A DNA stretch of 44,785 nucleotides from Halioglobus sp. (GTDB lineage: Bacteria; Pseudomonadota; Gammaproteobacteria; Pseudomonadales; Halieaceae), in NCBI GenBank assembly GCA_028825045.1, contig JAPKAY010000030.1, forward strand, positions 1-44,785. Direction: 5' to 3'. The notes under the pieces were generated by a model. The model had not been told where the DNA came from and made no database searches. It was given only the letters and a program-made list of their open reading frames with translations. Both the position numbers and the translations under genes were made by a program. Of the stretch, positions 21,376 through 29,643 are shown piece by piece (the first letter of the stretch is position 1; each line of letters starts with the position of its first letter).

Positions 21376-21525
21376 ACCACCAACTCGGAGTTGCCAGAAC
21401 TAAACCCGCGACCCACTTGAGCAGGGGCAAGCTAGCTGATAATGTCGTCCGCTACCTTTTTCCGGTGGTACGCGCGCCAGCGCTAGCCCGCTTGATTCAA
21501 CTCAGTTGTTGTCAGGAGAAACACT

Positions 21526-23505
21526 GTGTCCTATTCCCGCTCTTGGCAGATTGTGCCACTTTTACCCTTGGCAGTGTTGCTCTTCGCCTGCCAGGGAGAA
21601 ACTCCCACCGATACTACACTCGGCGCGCAGGGAAATACCGCCGCTACCCAACAGACCATACGTGCCAACCAGATGGTTCGCGAAGAGTTGGATCTTGGTA
21701 ATCAACAGGATTTCGAGGACGCCAGCCGCGGACTGATCGCAGCCCATGAATCTCTCATTATCGATGGCCCCGAAAATTCAATTATCTGGGACATGCCCTC
21801 TTACGATTTTGTCACCGGAGAGGCACCCGCTACGGTCAACCCAAGCCTGTGGCGTCAGGCCACGCTTAACAACAATCATGGCTTGTTCGAGGTAACCCCG
21901 GGCATCTATCAGCTGCGCGGCTTTGACCTGTCGAATATGACCATCATTGAGGGGAAAACTGGCTGGATTCTCGTTGACCCGCTGACCACCAAAGAAACTG
22001 CCGCTGCGGCCCTTGCCTTCGCCCGGGAGCATCTGCCCAACAGGCCAATCTCTGCCGTTATCTTTACCCATTCCCATATCGATCACTTCGGGGGCGCGCT
22101 GTCGGTTTTGGAGATTGGCAACGACACGGAAATCATCGCACCAGTGGGGTTCATGGACGAGGCGACCAGTGAAAATGTGGTTGTTGGCAGTACCATGAGT
22201 CGACGCGCTATGTTCATGTACGGCAGCCAACTTGAACACTCCGTGCGCGGCCATGTCGGTTCCGGCCTTGGAAAAGGCCCGGCCTTTGGCAGCCCCAGCA
22301 TCGCCGAGCCAACACGAATTATCGATTCCACCGGGGATACCGTCCTGGTCGACGGTGTGGAGTTCATTTTCCAGAACGCAGCCGGGTCAGAAGCACCCGC
22401 GGAACTGACGTTCTATCTACCGCAGTTTAAAGCGTTCTGCGGCGCCGAAGTCACGTCGCGCAATATGCATAACCTGTATACCCTGCGCGGAGCCAAGGTA
22501 CGCGATGCGCGCAAGTGGGCGCATTACATCGATGAAGCCATTCATCTGTTTCCCGATACCGAAGTGTATTTCGGCAGCCATCACTGGCCGCTGTGGGGGA
22601 ATGAAATGATCATCGATTTCCTGAAGAAACAAAGAGATGGTTATGCCTATATTCACGATCAGACTCTGCGGCTTGCGAGCCTGGGCCATACATCGCGTGA
22701 AATTGCCGACCTCCTAGAGATGCCGGAGGAATTACGCAAAAACTTCCCCAATCGCGGATACTACGGGACCTTGAAACACAACGCTAAGGCGGTCTACCAG
22801 AAGTATTTTGGCTGGTACGACGCTAATCCGGCCAATCTCGATCCACTACCACCCGAAGAAGCCGCCCAACATTATGTGCGCATGATGGGCGGTGCCGATG
22901 CCATCATGACAAAAGCGCAGGAGGATTTTGACAAGGGTGAATATCGCTGGGTCGCGGAGTTACTCAATCATCTGGTATTCGCGCAGCCAGACAATAAAGC
23001 GGCCAAATCCCTGTTAGCACAAACCTACGACCAAATGGCCTACCAAGCGGAGTCTGGACCCTGGCGGGATGTCTACCTCACCGGCGCCCTGGAACTGCGA
23101 CAGGGCCCACCCAAGGGCGGCCTCAGCCTCGCGGCCGCGGAGGACCTGATCAAGGAAACCCCGGTAGACCAGTTTTTAGAGCTGATAGCAGTGATGCTCA
23201 ATGGCCCCAGGGCGGATGGAAAAACCTATGTGCTCAATCTGGAGTTTACGGACCTGAACGAAGTGCATGCACTGGAGTTGGAAAATGCGGTCCTTCACCA
23301 CCGCAGTGGAAAACTTGCCGAGAACGCAAACGCCACCATTCGCATCACGCACGCCCTTTTCGTGAAGATGCTGACAGGCCAGGCAGGTATTCGCGAGATA
23401 CTGTTTTCGGATGACGTTTCCGTCGATGGCAGCAAGCTGGATCTAGTGAAGTTTTTCGCTCTACTGGACCGGCCCGACAGCGCGTTTAATATCGTTACTC
23501 CTTAG
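21526..23505 (+). CDS. Alkyl/aryl sulfatase (SdsA-like), lipoprotein
   Basis: A 659-residue zinc metallo-beta-lactamase-fold sulfatase. The metal motif THSHIDH is at residues 181-187, with further ligand contexts GAEVTSRNMHNLYTLRGA and FGSHHWPLWG. The alkylsulfatase dimerisation domain follows, and an SCP2-like sterol-carrier domain closes the protein (EFTDLNEVHALELENAVLHH). It would release sulfate from primary alkyl sulfates such as SDS. A hydrophobic leader with LLFAC suggests lipid anchoring. The GTG start is supported by AGGAG 7 bases upstream. The 3' end overlaps the convergent cupin gene. Confidence 0.93.
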   Translation: MSYSRSWQIVPLLPLAVLLFACQGETPTDTTLGAQGNTAATQQTIRANQMVREELDLGNQQDFEDASRGLIAAHESLIIDGPENSIIWDMPSYDFVTGEAPATVNPSLWRQATLNNNHGLFEVTPGIYQLRGFDLSNMTIIEGKTGWILVDPLTTKETAAAALAFAREHLPNRPISAVIFTHSHIDHFGGALSVLEIGNDTEIIAPVGFMDEATSENVVVGSTMSRRAMFMYGSQLEHSVRGHVGSGLGKGPAFGSPSIAEPTRIIDSTGDTVLVDGVEFIFQNAAGSEAPAELTFYLPQFKAFCGAEVTSRNMHNLYTLRGAKVRDARKWAHYIDEAIHLFPDTEVYFGSHHWPLWGNEMIIDFLKKQRDGYAYIHDQTLRLASLGHTSREIADLLEMPEELRKNFPNRGYYGTLKHNAKAVYQKYFGWYDANPANLDPLPPEEAAQHYVRMMGGADAIMTKAQEDFDKGEYRWVAELLNHLVFAQPDNKAAKSLLAQTYDQMAYQAESGPWRDVYLTGALELRQGPPKGGLSLAAAEDLIKETPVDQFLELIAVMLNGPRADGKTYVLNLEFTDLNEVHALELENAVLHHRSGKLAENANATIRITHALFVKMLTGQAGIREILFSDDVSVDGSKLDLVKFFALLDRPDSAFNIVTP

Positions 23506-23949
23506 CGTGCCCATTCCCGGGCTGAGTGTCTTTTGCACCGTTAATGGCTCGTCGGTTGCGCCTGCGTAGAACACTACCAACTTGGCCGATACCTCACCCC
23601 TATTGTGGCCGTTGTGCCACACGTTCACGGCCTCGGCAGCAGCCTCTCCCGCCGACAAATGCTTGACCTCGCCATTTTCAAACTCCACCTCGATCGCACC
23701 TTCCATCACCATTCCAAAACTGGGCACCGGGTGAGAGTGCCAGCCGGTTGCACCGCCTGGCGCAATCTCCACCACCACCACTGTGGCTTCCGCCTTACCG
23801 GGCGGATAGACGATTTGATCTCCATACCAGTTTTTCTGCGTTTTCAGCACAGGCGTTACGCTGACTTTCTCGGACGCTTCGATCGACCAGGTGGCACTGG
23901 CAACCGACGCCGCAGCGACAAAAAAAATTAGCCTAATGAGAAGGGTCAT
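23461..23949 (-). CDS. Secreted cupin protein
   Basis: A 162-residue protein with a signal peptide (MTLLIRLIFFVAAASVASA) and one cupin domain: VVEIAPGGATGWHSHPVPSFGMVMEG with the two His and downstream HLSAGEAAAEAVNVWHNGHN. It probably binds a metal in the periplasm. The last 45 bases overlap the 3' end of the sulfatase gene in opposite orientation; the terminal residues (GTLRSNDIKRAV) may be an accidental extension. Confidence 0.82.
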   Translation of the reverse strand: MTLLIRLIFFVAAASVASATWSIEASEKVSVTPVLKTQKNWYGDQIVYPPGKAEATVVVVEIAPGGATGWHSHPVPSFGMVMEGAIEVEFENGEVKHLSAGEAAAEAVNVWHNGHNRGEVSAKLVVFYAGATDEPLTVQKTLSPGMGTLRSNDIKRAVGPVQ

Positions 23950-24107
23950 ATCAACTCTCTATACAGCAAAGAAGGGATTTCATGTCCACGATAAACCTGG
24001 CCTTGGTACCCTGACGTGTAGCGCAAACCTGACAGTGCAGCGGTCGTCAACCCACTCCAGGGTTACGGTGTCGGTGCGCTACCACACCGCATTCGAGCTC
24101 ACCGGGT

Positions 24108-24833
24108 TTAGTCAATCAGTTCAACCCTACCCGTCTTCAAATTGTAGACCCCGCCCACAACCTTGAGCTCGTCGCTCGCAGCCAACTTACTCAGGATAGG
24201 CGAAGACGCTCGCAAAGTGGCAGCGTTCATCCGCACGTTCTCTCGAATTGCGTTTTCCAGCAAATTGCCCGATTTTTCTTCCGCTAGACCAACCGCGGGC
24301 CCTATCGCTTCTACTAGCGAAGGTATGTGTCCAGGCAACACAGCGCCATCATGTATCGCCGAAATCGCGCCATTAACTGCCCCGCAGCTATCATGTCCCA
24401 GCACCATAAATAGTCGGGTGCCGAGATACTCTGCCGCGAATTCAAGACTAGCCAAGCCTTCTTCTGAAACGAAATTACCGGCTACACGAACAACAAAGAG
24501 ATCCCCATTGCTACTGTCGAATGCATACTCCGGTGAAATGCGGGAATCGGCACAGCTTAGAATGGCAGCAAATGGATTCTGACCACTGACCAGCGCCTCG
24601 CGCGCAGCGGAAAAATTGTGCGCGCCAGACTTACCGCTAGCGTATCGCTCGTTGCCCTCCATCAAACGTTTCAGCCCTGCATCGGTGGAGATCACGTTTT
24701 CAGGTTTCGGCACCTCGGCCATCGCAAGTCTTGGTCCTAATGCGGCACCAATGGCAGCAACGCCTGCGGATTTTAAAAATACACGACGGTTCGCAGGCTG
24801 CTGATCTTCTACTGTTTTAGGTGTGTCACACAT
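24108..24833 (-). CDS. Exported beta-class carbonic anhydrase
   Basis: A 241-residue protein that interconverts CO2 and bicarbonate. The twin-arginine signal NRRVFLKSAGVAAIGAALG at about residues 15-33 predicts Tat export. The zinc site is complete: CADSR near residue 92 (Cys, Asp-Arg dyad) and GHDSCGA near 146 (His, Cys). The family ending VVGGVYNLKTGRVELID is present. ATG 24833 is chosen because it places the Tat motif near the N-terminus; the frame stays open to 24896. Confidence 0.92.
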   Translation of the reverse strand: MCDTPKTVEDQQPANRRVFLKSAGVAAIGAALGPRLAMAEVPKPENVISTDAGLKRLMEGNERYASGKSGAHNFSAAREALVSGQNPFAAILSCADSRISPEYAFDSSNGDLFVVRVAGNFVSEEGLASLEFAAEYLGTRLFMVLGHDSCGAVNGAISAIHDGAVLPGHIPSLVEAIGPAVGLAEEKSGNLLENAIRENVRMNAATLRASSPILSKLAASDELKVVGGVYNLKTGRVELID

Positions 24834-24900
24834 AGATCCACTCTCTCTGCATAAATCGGAATTATATAAACTGTCAAATTTATTAATATCTGTCAACTAA

Positions 24901-24919
24901 ATGGGTGTAATTTACCCAT
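24901..24919. promoter_or_regulatory. Inverted repeat upstream of the carbonic anhydrase gene
   Basis: ATGGGT and ACCCAT form 6-bp perfect arms around seven AT-rich bases, about 68 bases before the carbonic anhydrase start. A regulator site is plausible; none is identified. Confidence 0.3.
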
Positions 24920-25015
24920 CTGCGTCAACCACATTTACACTCTGCGGCTGGTACCATCGCGACGACCACAGACCAGTGCCGCACCCGACCGTGTCGCTGC
25001 GACAACGCGCGTTTG

Positions 25016-25264
25016 TTACTCTTTTTTCGCTTCCGCCTTCTTAACTCGTATTTTGCTATTACCGACAGTCTTGCCGTTAAGGCTTTTCATTGCATTTTTT
25101 GCTTCACCAACTTTTGGCATTTCAACAAAGCCGAAGCCTTTAGATTTACCACTAGCTCGGTCAATGACTAAACTGCAAGATTGAACGTGTCCGAATACTT
25201 GAAATAGGTCTCTCAACTCTTCCTCTGTTGTTAAGCGATCTAAGTTTCGTATCAATAATTTCAT
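25016..25264 (-). CDS. RRM RNA-binding protein
   Basis: An 82-residue single RNA-recognition-motif protein. RNP2 is LLIRNL at residues 3-8 and RNP1 is KGFGFVEM near residue 42, with a Lys-rich tail (KIRVKKAEAKKE). Such small RRM proteins of cyanobacteria and gammaproteobacteria are often cold-induced RNA chaperones. The AT-rich stretch upstream (25280-25353) probably carries its promoter. ATG 25264 is favoured over 25279. Confidence 0.88.
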   Translation of the reverse strand: MKLLIRNLDRLTTEEELRDLFQVFGHVQSCSLVIDRASGKSKGFGFVEMPKVGEAKNAMKSLNGKTVGNSKIRVKKAEAKKE

Positions 25265-25353
25265 ATACATACCAGGCATGAGCTGTTTATTAGCGACAGA
25301 ATTTTTATTGCATAACAGTTTTCAAATTATGCATGCTAGTGGCGCACCGTATT

Positions 25354-25599
25354 TTATCGAGAATTACCCCACGGGGATTTCTCTACAAATGTTGAAATAT
25401 ACAACTTCTCAACCTCATCTCGGGCCCATGGGGTCTTACGGAAAAAATTCACGGATGACTTAATAGAGGGATCGCTCTTAAAGCAATTGATGTCGATTCT
25501 CTGGGCAAGCTTATCCCAGCCGTAGCGATCCACCAACCTCGTTACGACCATCTCAAGCGTAATACCATGCAATGGATTATTTGGCTGATCTTTACTCAT
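25354..25599 (-). CDS. VF530 (DUF2132) DNA-binding protein
   Basis: An 81-residue protein of the VF530 family: [28 protein letters not shown], then [24 protein letters not shown], almost consensus. Family members are small DNA-binding proteins of unknown role. No attC-like site is evident between it and the RRM gene, so it probably belongs to the chromosome next to the array rather than to a cassette, though the boundary is not certain. Confidence 0.88.
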   Translation of the reverse strand: MSKDQPNNPLHGITLEMVVTRLVDRYGWDKLAQRIDINCFKSDPSIKSSVNFFRKTPWARDEVEKLYISTFVEKSPWGNSR

Positions 25600-25727
25600 A
25601 CTTCAAATCCACCACATTTACTCTCAGTGTCTACGACGCATGACGCTCACAGCTGGAGCAGCTAAAACACGTCGTGGTTTGGGCGTCCTGGCAGCCTGTA
25701 TTTTTGCGCGGACTACTCCTTACAACC

Positions 25728-26036
25728 CTAACCTGTCTTGGTTGAGTCCGTGACATGGTATTCTAACCCACAGTGCACACACGAGCCTTGTTTCCGGTCG
25801 ATTCGGACTCCACAGCGGGGGCACTTTTGAAAATACTGCAAGTTCACTGCTGAGAGACCCACAAAACAGATTAGAACCCCAACCCCCACCGCCATTAATG
25901 GCGCTGTATCCTCAGGTACTAGAAAAGAAATACCCCCCAGGCAAATCAATATAACAAGAATTGCGAAGTGCACCTGGCCCGCCTTCGACATCCTGTCCAG
26001 CTTTTTCCCTTCGCTCTCAGTAGGAACATTGCTCAT
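25728..26036 (-). CDS. Two-helix membrane protein with C-terminal zinc ribbon
   Basis: A 102-residue protein: two hydrophobic helices (VHFAILVILICLGGISFLV and MAVGVGVLICFVGLSAVN) then CPRCGVRIDRKQGSCVHCG, a CxxC...CxxC zinc ribbon. ATG 26036 is chosen; the GTG at 26045 is possible. It is the first gene (farthest left) with cassette-like flanks: an R'-like GTGTTAAGTGG immediately upstream. Confidence 0.75.
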   Translation of the reverse strand: MSNVPTESEGKKLDRMSKAGQVHFAILVILICLGGISFLVPEDTAPLMAVGVGVLICFVGLSAVNLQYFQKCPRCGVRIDRKQGSCVHCGLEYHVTDSTKTG

Positions 26037-26043
26037 CTTGGCC

Positions 26044-26118
26044 ACTTAACACCACCAGTAGCGAGCGCAGAATCCTCGTCGCGGTTTTTGCGGGCAAAGC
26101 CTTGGCTTCTTTTGTAGA
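26044..26118 (-). repeat. Degenerate attC-like site, leftmost candidate
   Basis: Left end CACTTAACACC resembles the R' boxes at 30103 and 31633; the right end TTTTGTAGAG is only weakly R''-like. Between it and the next site lie about 120 bases without an ORF, including a perfect hairpin GCCAATT-GA-AATTGGC at 26147-26162. Confidence 0.35.
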
Positions 26119-26238
26119 GTCGCCGACCTCTCACTGCTTATCGCCCGCCAATTGAAATTGGCCGATTCTGGAGTGTTCTTGTTGTTGATAACGATGGCTC
26201 TGCATTGGTAACATCTCTGTATATAGCGACAGCGGGTC

Positions 26239-26290
26239 GGCTAAAACACGCAACAGTTTTAGTCTCAGGCCGCCTGCATCTGTTAGGCGC
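26239..26290 (-). repeat. attC site of the marC cassette
   Basis: R'' side (CTGTTAGGCGC on the plus strand) is good, 12 bases after the marC stop. The R' side GGCTAAAACAC deviates from consensus; the same GCTAAAACACG string recurs at 25659, possibly an older site. Confidence 0.55.
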
Positions 26291-26301
26291 AATTGTGAGA
26301 T

Positions 26302-26910
26302 TTACAGTGAAAAGTATTCTTTAATCCCGACCAATACATTTTGAGTCGCAACGGAGGCAAGGATCAGGCCCATTACCCGACTGACAATACTGGCTCCACT
26401 ATTGCCAATGAAACGGTGAATCCAGGTCGCTCCCAGCATGAGGACAAGGGCGAGCAGTAACACCGCACAAATGACTCCAGCTGTCTGGGCCTGTTGCATA
26501 AAGCCGAAGCGATCGTTCTCGGTCATCAATACGGCTGCCAGCATCGCCCCTGGCCCAGCAACAGACGGAACAGCGAGCGGGAAAATGGCAGTTTCACTGC
26601 CGTTCACCGCCAGTTTAACTTCTTGTTCAGGCTTGCTCTCCCCGAAGATCATAGAGAGAGCGAATAGAAACAATACAATTCCACCGGCGATCTGAAATGC
26701 CGACAGCGGAATAGCCATTGCATCAAGGATAATTTCCCCGGCCACAACGAAGAACAACAAGATTCCTCCTGCAACCAACACGGCTTTTACTGCAATTCCT
26801 CTTTTTGTGCGCTCATCGAAATGACTGGTAACCGCCATAAATACAGGCACCGTGCCAATAGGATCTATCACCGCAAAAAAGAGTATGAATGTTGCCAAAA
26901 TATCTATCAT
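26302..26910 (-). CDS. MarC family integral membrane protein
   Basis: A 202-residue protein of the MarC/UPF0056 family with six predicted membrane helices; FFAVIDPIGTVPVF, the conserved first-helix motif, AGGIVLFLFALSMIFG, and FPLAVPSVAGPGAMLAAVLM, the conserved central segment. Function is not established; the older link to multiple antibiotic resistance was not upheld. ATG 26910 is preceded by AGGGA at 7 bases. The longer frame (to 26940) runs into the upstream attC site, so it is rejected. A complete core-type membrane gene inside a cassette. Confidence 0.9.
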   Translation of the reverse strand: MIDILATFILFFAVIDPIGTVPVFMAVTSHFDERTKRGIAVKAVLVAGGILLFFVVAGEIILDAMAIPLSAFQIAGGIVLFLFALSMIFGESKPEQEVKLAVNGSETAIFPLAVPSVAGPGAMLAAVLMTENDRFGFMQQAQTAGVICAVLLLALVLMLGATWIHRFIGNSGASIVSRVMGLILASVATQNVLVGIKEYFSL

Positions 26911-26927
26911 AAGCACATCCCTGTGAC

Positions 26928-26987
26928 GTCTAACGACCACAACAGCGGTCAGCCAAGGGCTGCTCCAGTTGCTCGTGCTAGTTATAT
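26928..26987 (-). repeat. attC site
   Basis: R' box GTCGTTAGAC on the minus strand is canonical; the opposite end is TAGTTATAT. The centre holds CAGCC-AAG-GGCTG. It separates the marC cassette from the small lysine-rich gene, to which it belongs. Confidence 0.7.
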
Positions 26988-27057
26988 TTCAGATAATGAA
27001 GTTCAATTCCTTACGGAATAGCATCAACTTCACTGCCCTTTTCCAAAAGAGCGATGC

Positions 27058-27162
27058 TCAGCGCTTATTAGCTGTTTTTTCCTTTTTTTCCTTACGTTTT
27101 TCTTTCAAGGTTTTTTCAGATTTCTTTTTGACTGCCTTTTTGGCATCTCGCCCCTTGGCCAT
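27058..27162 (-). CDS. Lysine-rich 34-residue protein
   Basis: A very small ORF reading MAKGRDAKKAVKKKSEKT and then alternating Lys/Glu/Arg to the stop. About 45% of residues are Lys, and only a few are hydrophobic. GAGGAG lies 7 bases before the ATG, a strong ribosome binding site, and an attC site follows about 70 bases after the stop. The composition would suit a nucleic-acid or ribosome-associated peptide, but that is inference. I have an impression of similar lysine-rich cassettes in Vibrio arrays; this needs a search. Confidence 0.65.
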   Translation of the reverse strand: MAKGRDAKKAVKKKSEKTLKEKRKEKKEKTANKR

Positions 27163-27194
27163 ACATTACTCCTCAAATTTTCGTCAGCTTGATA

Positions 27195-27690
27195 TTAATC
27201 GTCTGTTAGGAATTCTATATTTCGAACATAATGCTTGCCGCGACGACGATAAAACTGTGTAGCAGTTTTGCCATCTAACCGATTAAGGAAGCACTCCCTG
27301 TCTTTGTTATAGGTGCACGTATGCTGCACGCTTCTAAGTATACCTGTTGTAGGGGAGCCGGGTATGACAACAGTACGCTTGGGGGCATTGCGGCCCGAAA
27401 CACCCCCACTTGCAGAAGCTGACCACGCAAAATTGGCGAGTGACCCCTTCGCCAGCATCGACGGCTAAGGACTCAAACTCTCTGCGCCTTGGTGCGTATA
27501 AATCTATATAATAATCAATGGGATACAAGTTAATCCCCGCGTTCTCTGCGAGGCGAATGAGGTCTTGGCGCGCGCTAACGACCGTATCAGAAATAAATAA
27601 ACCACATTGAAACAGGCAAGGATGCCGCTTGGGAATTTGAGCAAGCTGCTACGCGGTATGAAGTGGAGCCGCCAGGGCTCGGGCAGGACC
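27195..27690 (-). pseudogene. Decayed gene of unknown family
   Basis: Three minus-strand frames hold consecutive protein-like pieces. One reads QLAQIPKRHPCLFQCGLFIS, then SARQDLIRLAENAGINLYP and IDYYIDLYAPRRREFESLA, and then degenerates. Another continues to the stop at 27195 with DRECFLNRLDGKTATQFY. The pieces are collinear and the right composition for one protein interrupted by at least one frameshift and a TAG. I do not recognise the family. CTAACGACC at 27575 is R'-like but falls inside the coding remnant. Confidence 0.45.
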
Positions 27691-27728
27691 ACCAGACTCC
27701 TCCAGCGTGCGAAGTGAGCACATTGCCA

Positions 27729-27741
27729 ACCGGTTATGTTT
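27729..27741 (-). repeat. R''-like half of an attC site
   Basis: CCGGTTATGTTTC contains the TAA stop of the following membrane gene, as in other cassettes here, but no matching R' could be located within a normal distance to the left; the site is probably damaged. Confidence 0.4.
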
Positions 27742-28102
27742 CTTTGCCATCCGCTACCCCCTGGGCTTGATCAAGCACCCGGCCGACTCGATATGAATCA
27801 AATATGCCGATCAGCCATAAAATACCCAAGGCAGTCATTGCGCTACTGGCTGATTCTTCACCCGCGCGTGATTGCTGTGCCACCAATTCCGCAATAGCGT
27901 TCGCGTCGAGCGCAAACCCGCTGGCTTGAATCTCTTCAGCAACTTCTAACGCCGCTTGCACCGCACTCGATGCGATGAAATAGAAAACCGCAACAGCACA
28001 GGCCAATAACAACAAGCCAAACGTGTAGCGTTTCAGGTACAGGTGCCCCGCCCCCGGCAACACAAAGCATGAAAGGAGGACTGCTTTCGTTGAGTTTTTC
28101 AT
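27734..28102 (-). CDS. Small membrane protein
   Basis: A 122-residue protein: MKNSTKAVLLSCFVLPGAGHLYLKRYTFGLLLLACAVAVFYFI is a positively charged start plus two hydrophobic helices with the PGAGHLYL turn common to TM2-like proteins; an acidic soluble helix follows (LEVAEEIQASGFALDANAIAEL) and a third hydrophobic helix (TALGILWLIGIFDSYRVG). AAGGAGGA is not adjacent, so the start is chosen by the helix pattern. Function unknown. Confidence 0.78.
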   Translation of the reverse strand: MKNSTKAVLLSCFVLPGAGHLYLKRYTFGLLLLACAVAVFYFIASSAVQAALEVAEEIQASGFALDANAIAELVAQQSRAGEESASSAMTALGILWLIGIFDSYRVGRVLDQAQGVADGKET

Positions 28103-28143
28103 AATTTACATCGCATTACGAGCTCATAGACTGCCACAAGGAA

Positions 28144-28242
28144 ACATAACGCGTCGCATCAGCGGTACGACTCTACCGCGTCCGACCGCATACGTTTTTC
28201 ACTAGGCGAGTGAATATTTCTTGAGTATAACTGCTAGTTAGT
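28144..28242 (-). repeat. attC-like site with hairpin
   Basis: R' box CGCGTTATGT on the minus strand is good. Inside, GCGGTA-CGACTC-TACCGC is a perfect inverted repeat. The distal box (CTAGTTAGTA) is weaker. About 100 bases long. Confidence 0.55.
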
Positions 28243-28312
28243 AAAAGAGAACACCAAGTAGCGTGCCGTGGAATTTCGGCAATGGCCAACTAGGGTCGTT
28301 GTGCGGCAGACC

Positions 28313-28699
28313 CTATTCTAAAGCGATCATAATGGCCAAGACTTCACCGTTGAGAGGCCGAGCCCCATGTCCTTTTCCAGTGGTGTCGTCCCCAACAGGA
28401 AATCACCAGGCTTGAATATTCTTGCTTGTCCGGTGCTCGGCGACACTTCGATCTCTCCTGCCACCACAATGAACAACTGTCTGCGGGGGCAGGTGTGCCG
28501 CATCGTGCCAACCCTCCGGGAAACGCATCCAGGAAACGTTCGTCGCCTCAATTGAATCTGAAACGTCCAAGGCCGGTGCGGGCGGCGCGGGCGGCGCGGG
28601 CGGCGCGGGCGGCGCAAATTGTATTGGCGTCATGTCGAATTCGATGTCTTCGAAGTGACTTTCGCCCTCCGCATCCGCATATAGACGGGTACACTTGAC
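28313..28699 (-). pseudogene. Cupin-family gene with two frameshifts and a proline-repeat insertion
   Basis: Joining three frames restores a full cupin-like protein: KCTRLYADAEGESHFEDIEF, FAPPAPP repeats, SDSIEATNVSWMRFPEGWHD, RRQLFIVVAGEIEVS, IFKPGDFLLG, then DDTTGKGHGARPLNGEV and LAIMIALE with stop at 28313. Frameshifts fall near 28517 (a run of C) and near 28387 (a run of G). The expected start codon position is GTC (28697-28699), so the start is also lost. The repeat is four tandem 9-bp units encoding APP/PAP around 28575-28615, where relatives have a single FAPPAPP. Confidence 0.75.
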
Positions 28700-28827
28700 G
28701 GGGTTTGACTTTGCGTTGCCACCCTTGCTTGCGACTGCAGTGTTGAAGCCTGTTGGGAGTCCGCATAAAACCTTATGTGACCAGGAGTTTTTACGCTGAC
28801 GCCTAATACTACTGCATATTTCTGAAC

Positions 28828-29352
28828 TTATTGTTCGTTTTCAAAACCGACTTTTTCTTGTTTGTACTGTTGATGCAGCAATACAAACGCTATTATCGGC
28901 AAAATAAGATCTGTCCAAAATATAACCCCGGCGTTGCCTGGAGCATAGTTGTGCGCCGTTATCATTTGGTATATGTGTCCCCCAGCTGCACCCCAAAGAA
29001 ACAATGATGGGCCTATCACCGCCGCAGCCCTAAAACTCACGTTTTGTCTAAAAGCAACTACGCCTACAACGGCAAAGCCCAAACTCGCATAACCCACTTC
29101 ATATTGAAACGGACTATTCTTCCAACCAATAAAAGATGCCACCATTTCTGCAAAAAATACATGCATAATGAAATTGTAAAAAAAGCTGATGCCCATGCTA
29201 AAAAGGAGAAAGTAGGAAAAAAGTGCTTCAATAACCTGCCGTTTATGCAGTGGCTTTGGATTTAATGAAAGAACGGTAAGGGAACATAATAAGCCAATAA
29301 CCAGAAAAGTCAGCGTGAAGTTGCTCATCACGAACCTAGTGAAATTCTCCAT
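28828..29352 (-). CDS. DUF6790 family membrane protein
   Basis: A 174-residue protein with five predicted helices. The family core is GISFFYNFIMHVFFAEMVASFIGWKNSPFQYEVGYASLGFAVVG, and GPSLFLWGAAGGHIYQMITAHNYAPGNAGVIFWTDLILP follows; both are close to the consensus I recall. Function unknown. Between it and the cupin remnant (28713-28827) I find no clean attC; between it and the next gene (29353-29589) there is also no recognisable gene. Confidence 0.82.
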   Translation of the reverse strand: MENFTRFVMSNFTLTFLVIGLLCSLTVLSLNPKPLHKRQVIEALFSYFLLFSMGISFFYNFIMHVFFAEMVASFIGWKNSPFQYEVGYASLGFAVVGVVAFRQNVSFRAAAVIGPSLFLWGAAGGHIYQMITAHNYAPGNAGVIFWTDLILPIIAFVLLHQQYKQEKVGFENEQ

Positions 29353-29589
29353 AATCACAATTCACCTGTTGGTTGCCGTGTGTATTAGGGGCATGTTCCG
29401 CATATCGCCCGCATCTGCAGCCGGCCGACCTACATGAAGTATCGGCTTACGCGCCTCCTTGCAGCATACTCCCTAGGTGGCCGCGACTGCAATTTAGAAC
29501 GCCATTTTTGCTGTTTGTGGCTTTGCGACCCGCCCTGTTGCTACGGGTAATTGGCTTACTCGTTTGATGTCCCTTGTTTTTTTTAATTG
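29353..29589. other. Gene-poor stretch in the array
   Basis: About 240 bases with no supported ORF. A weak R'-like AGAACGCC lies at 29497-29504. It may be the remains of a cassette. Confidence 0.3.
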
Positions 29590-29643
29590 CCTGTAACGTC
29601 GCGCTGAAGAGTCAGGTTGTACTTGAGAATTTTTGTTACACAT
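29590..29643 (-). repeat. attC site of the DUF486 cassette
   Basis: Ends CTGTAACGTC and TTTGTTACAC on the plus strand give R' GACGTTACAG and R'' GTGTAACAAA on the minus strand. The DUF486 stop TAA is inside R''. Confidence 0.75.

Noticed and set aside
26969..27262. 97-codon plus-strand frame opposite the lysine-rich gene
   Set aside because: Its Phe/Ser-rich content is the antisense of the Lys/Glu-rich gene.
28560..28615. Short tandem repeats possibly part of a CRISPR array
   Set aside because: Units are 9 bp without spacers and encode APP in the cupin frame; a microsatellite, not CRISPR.
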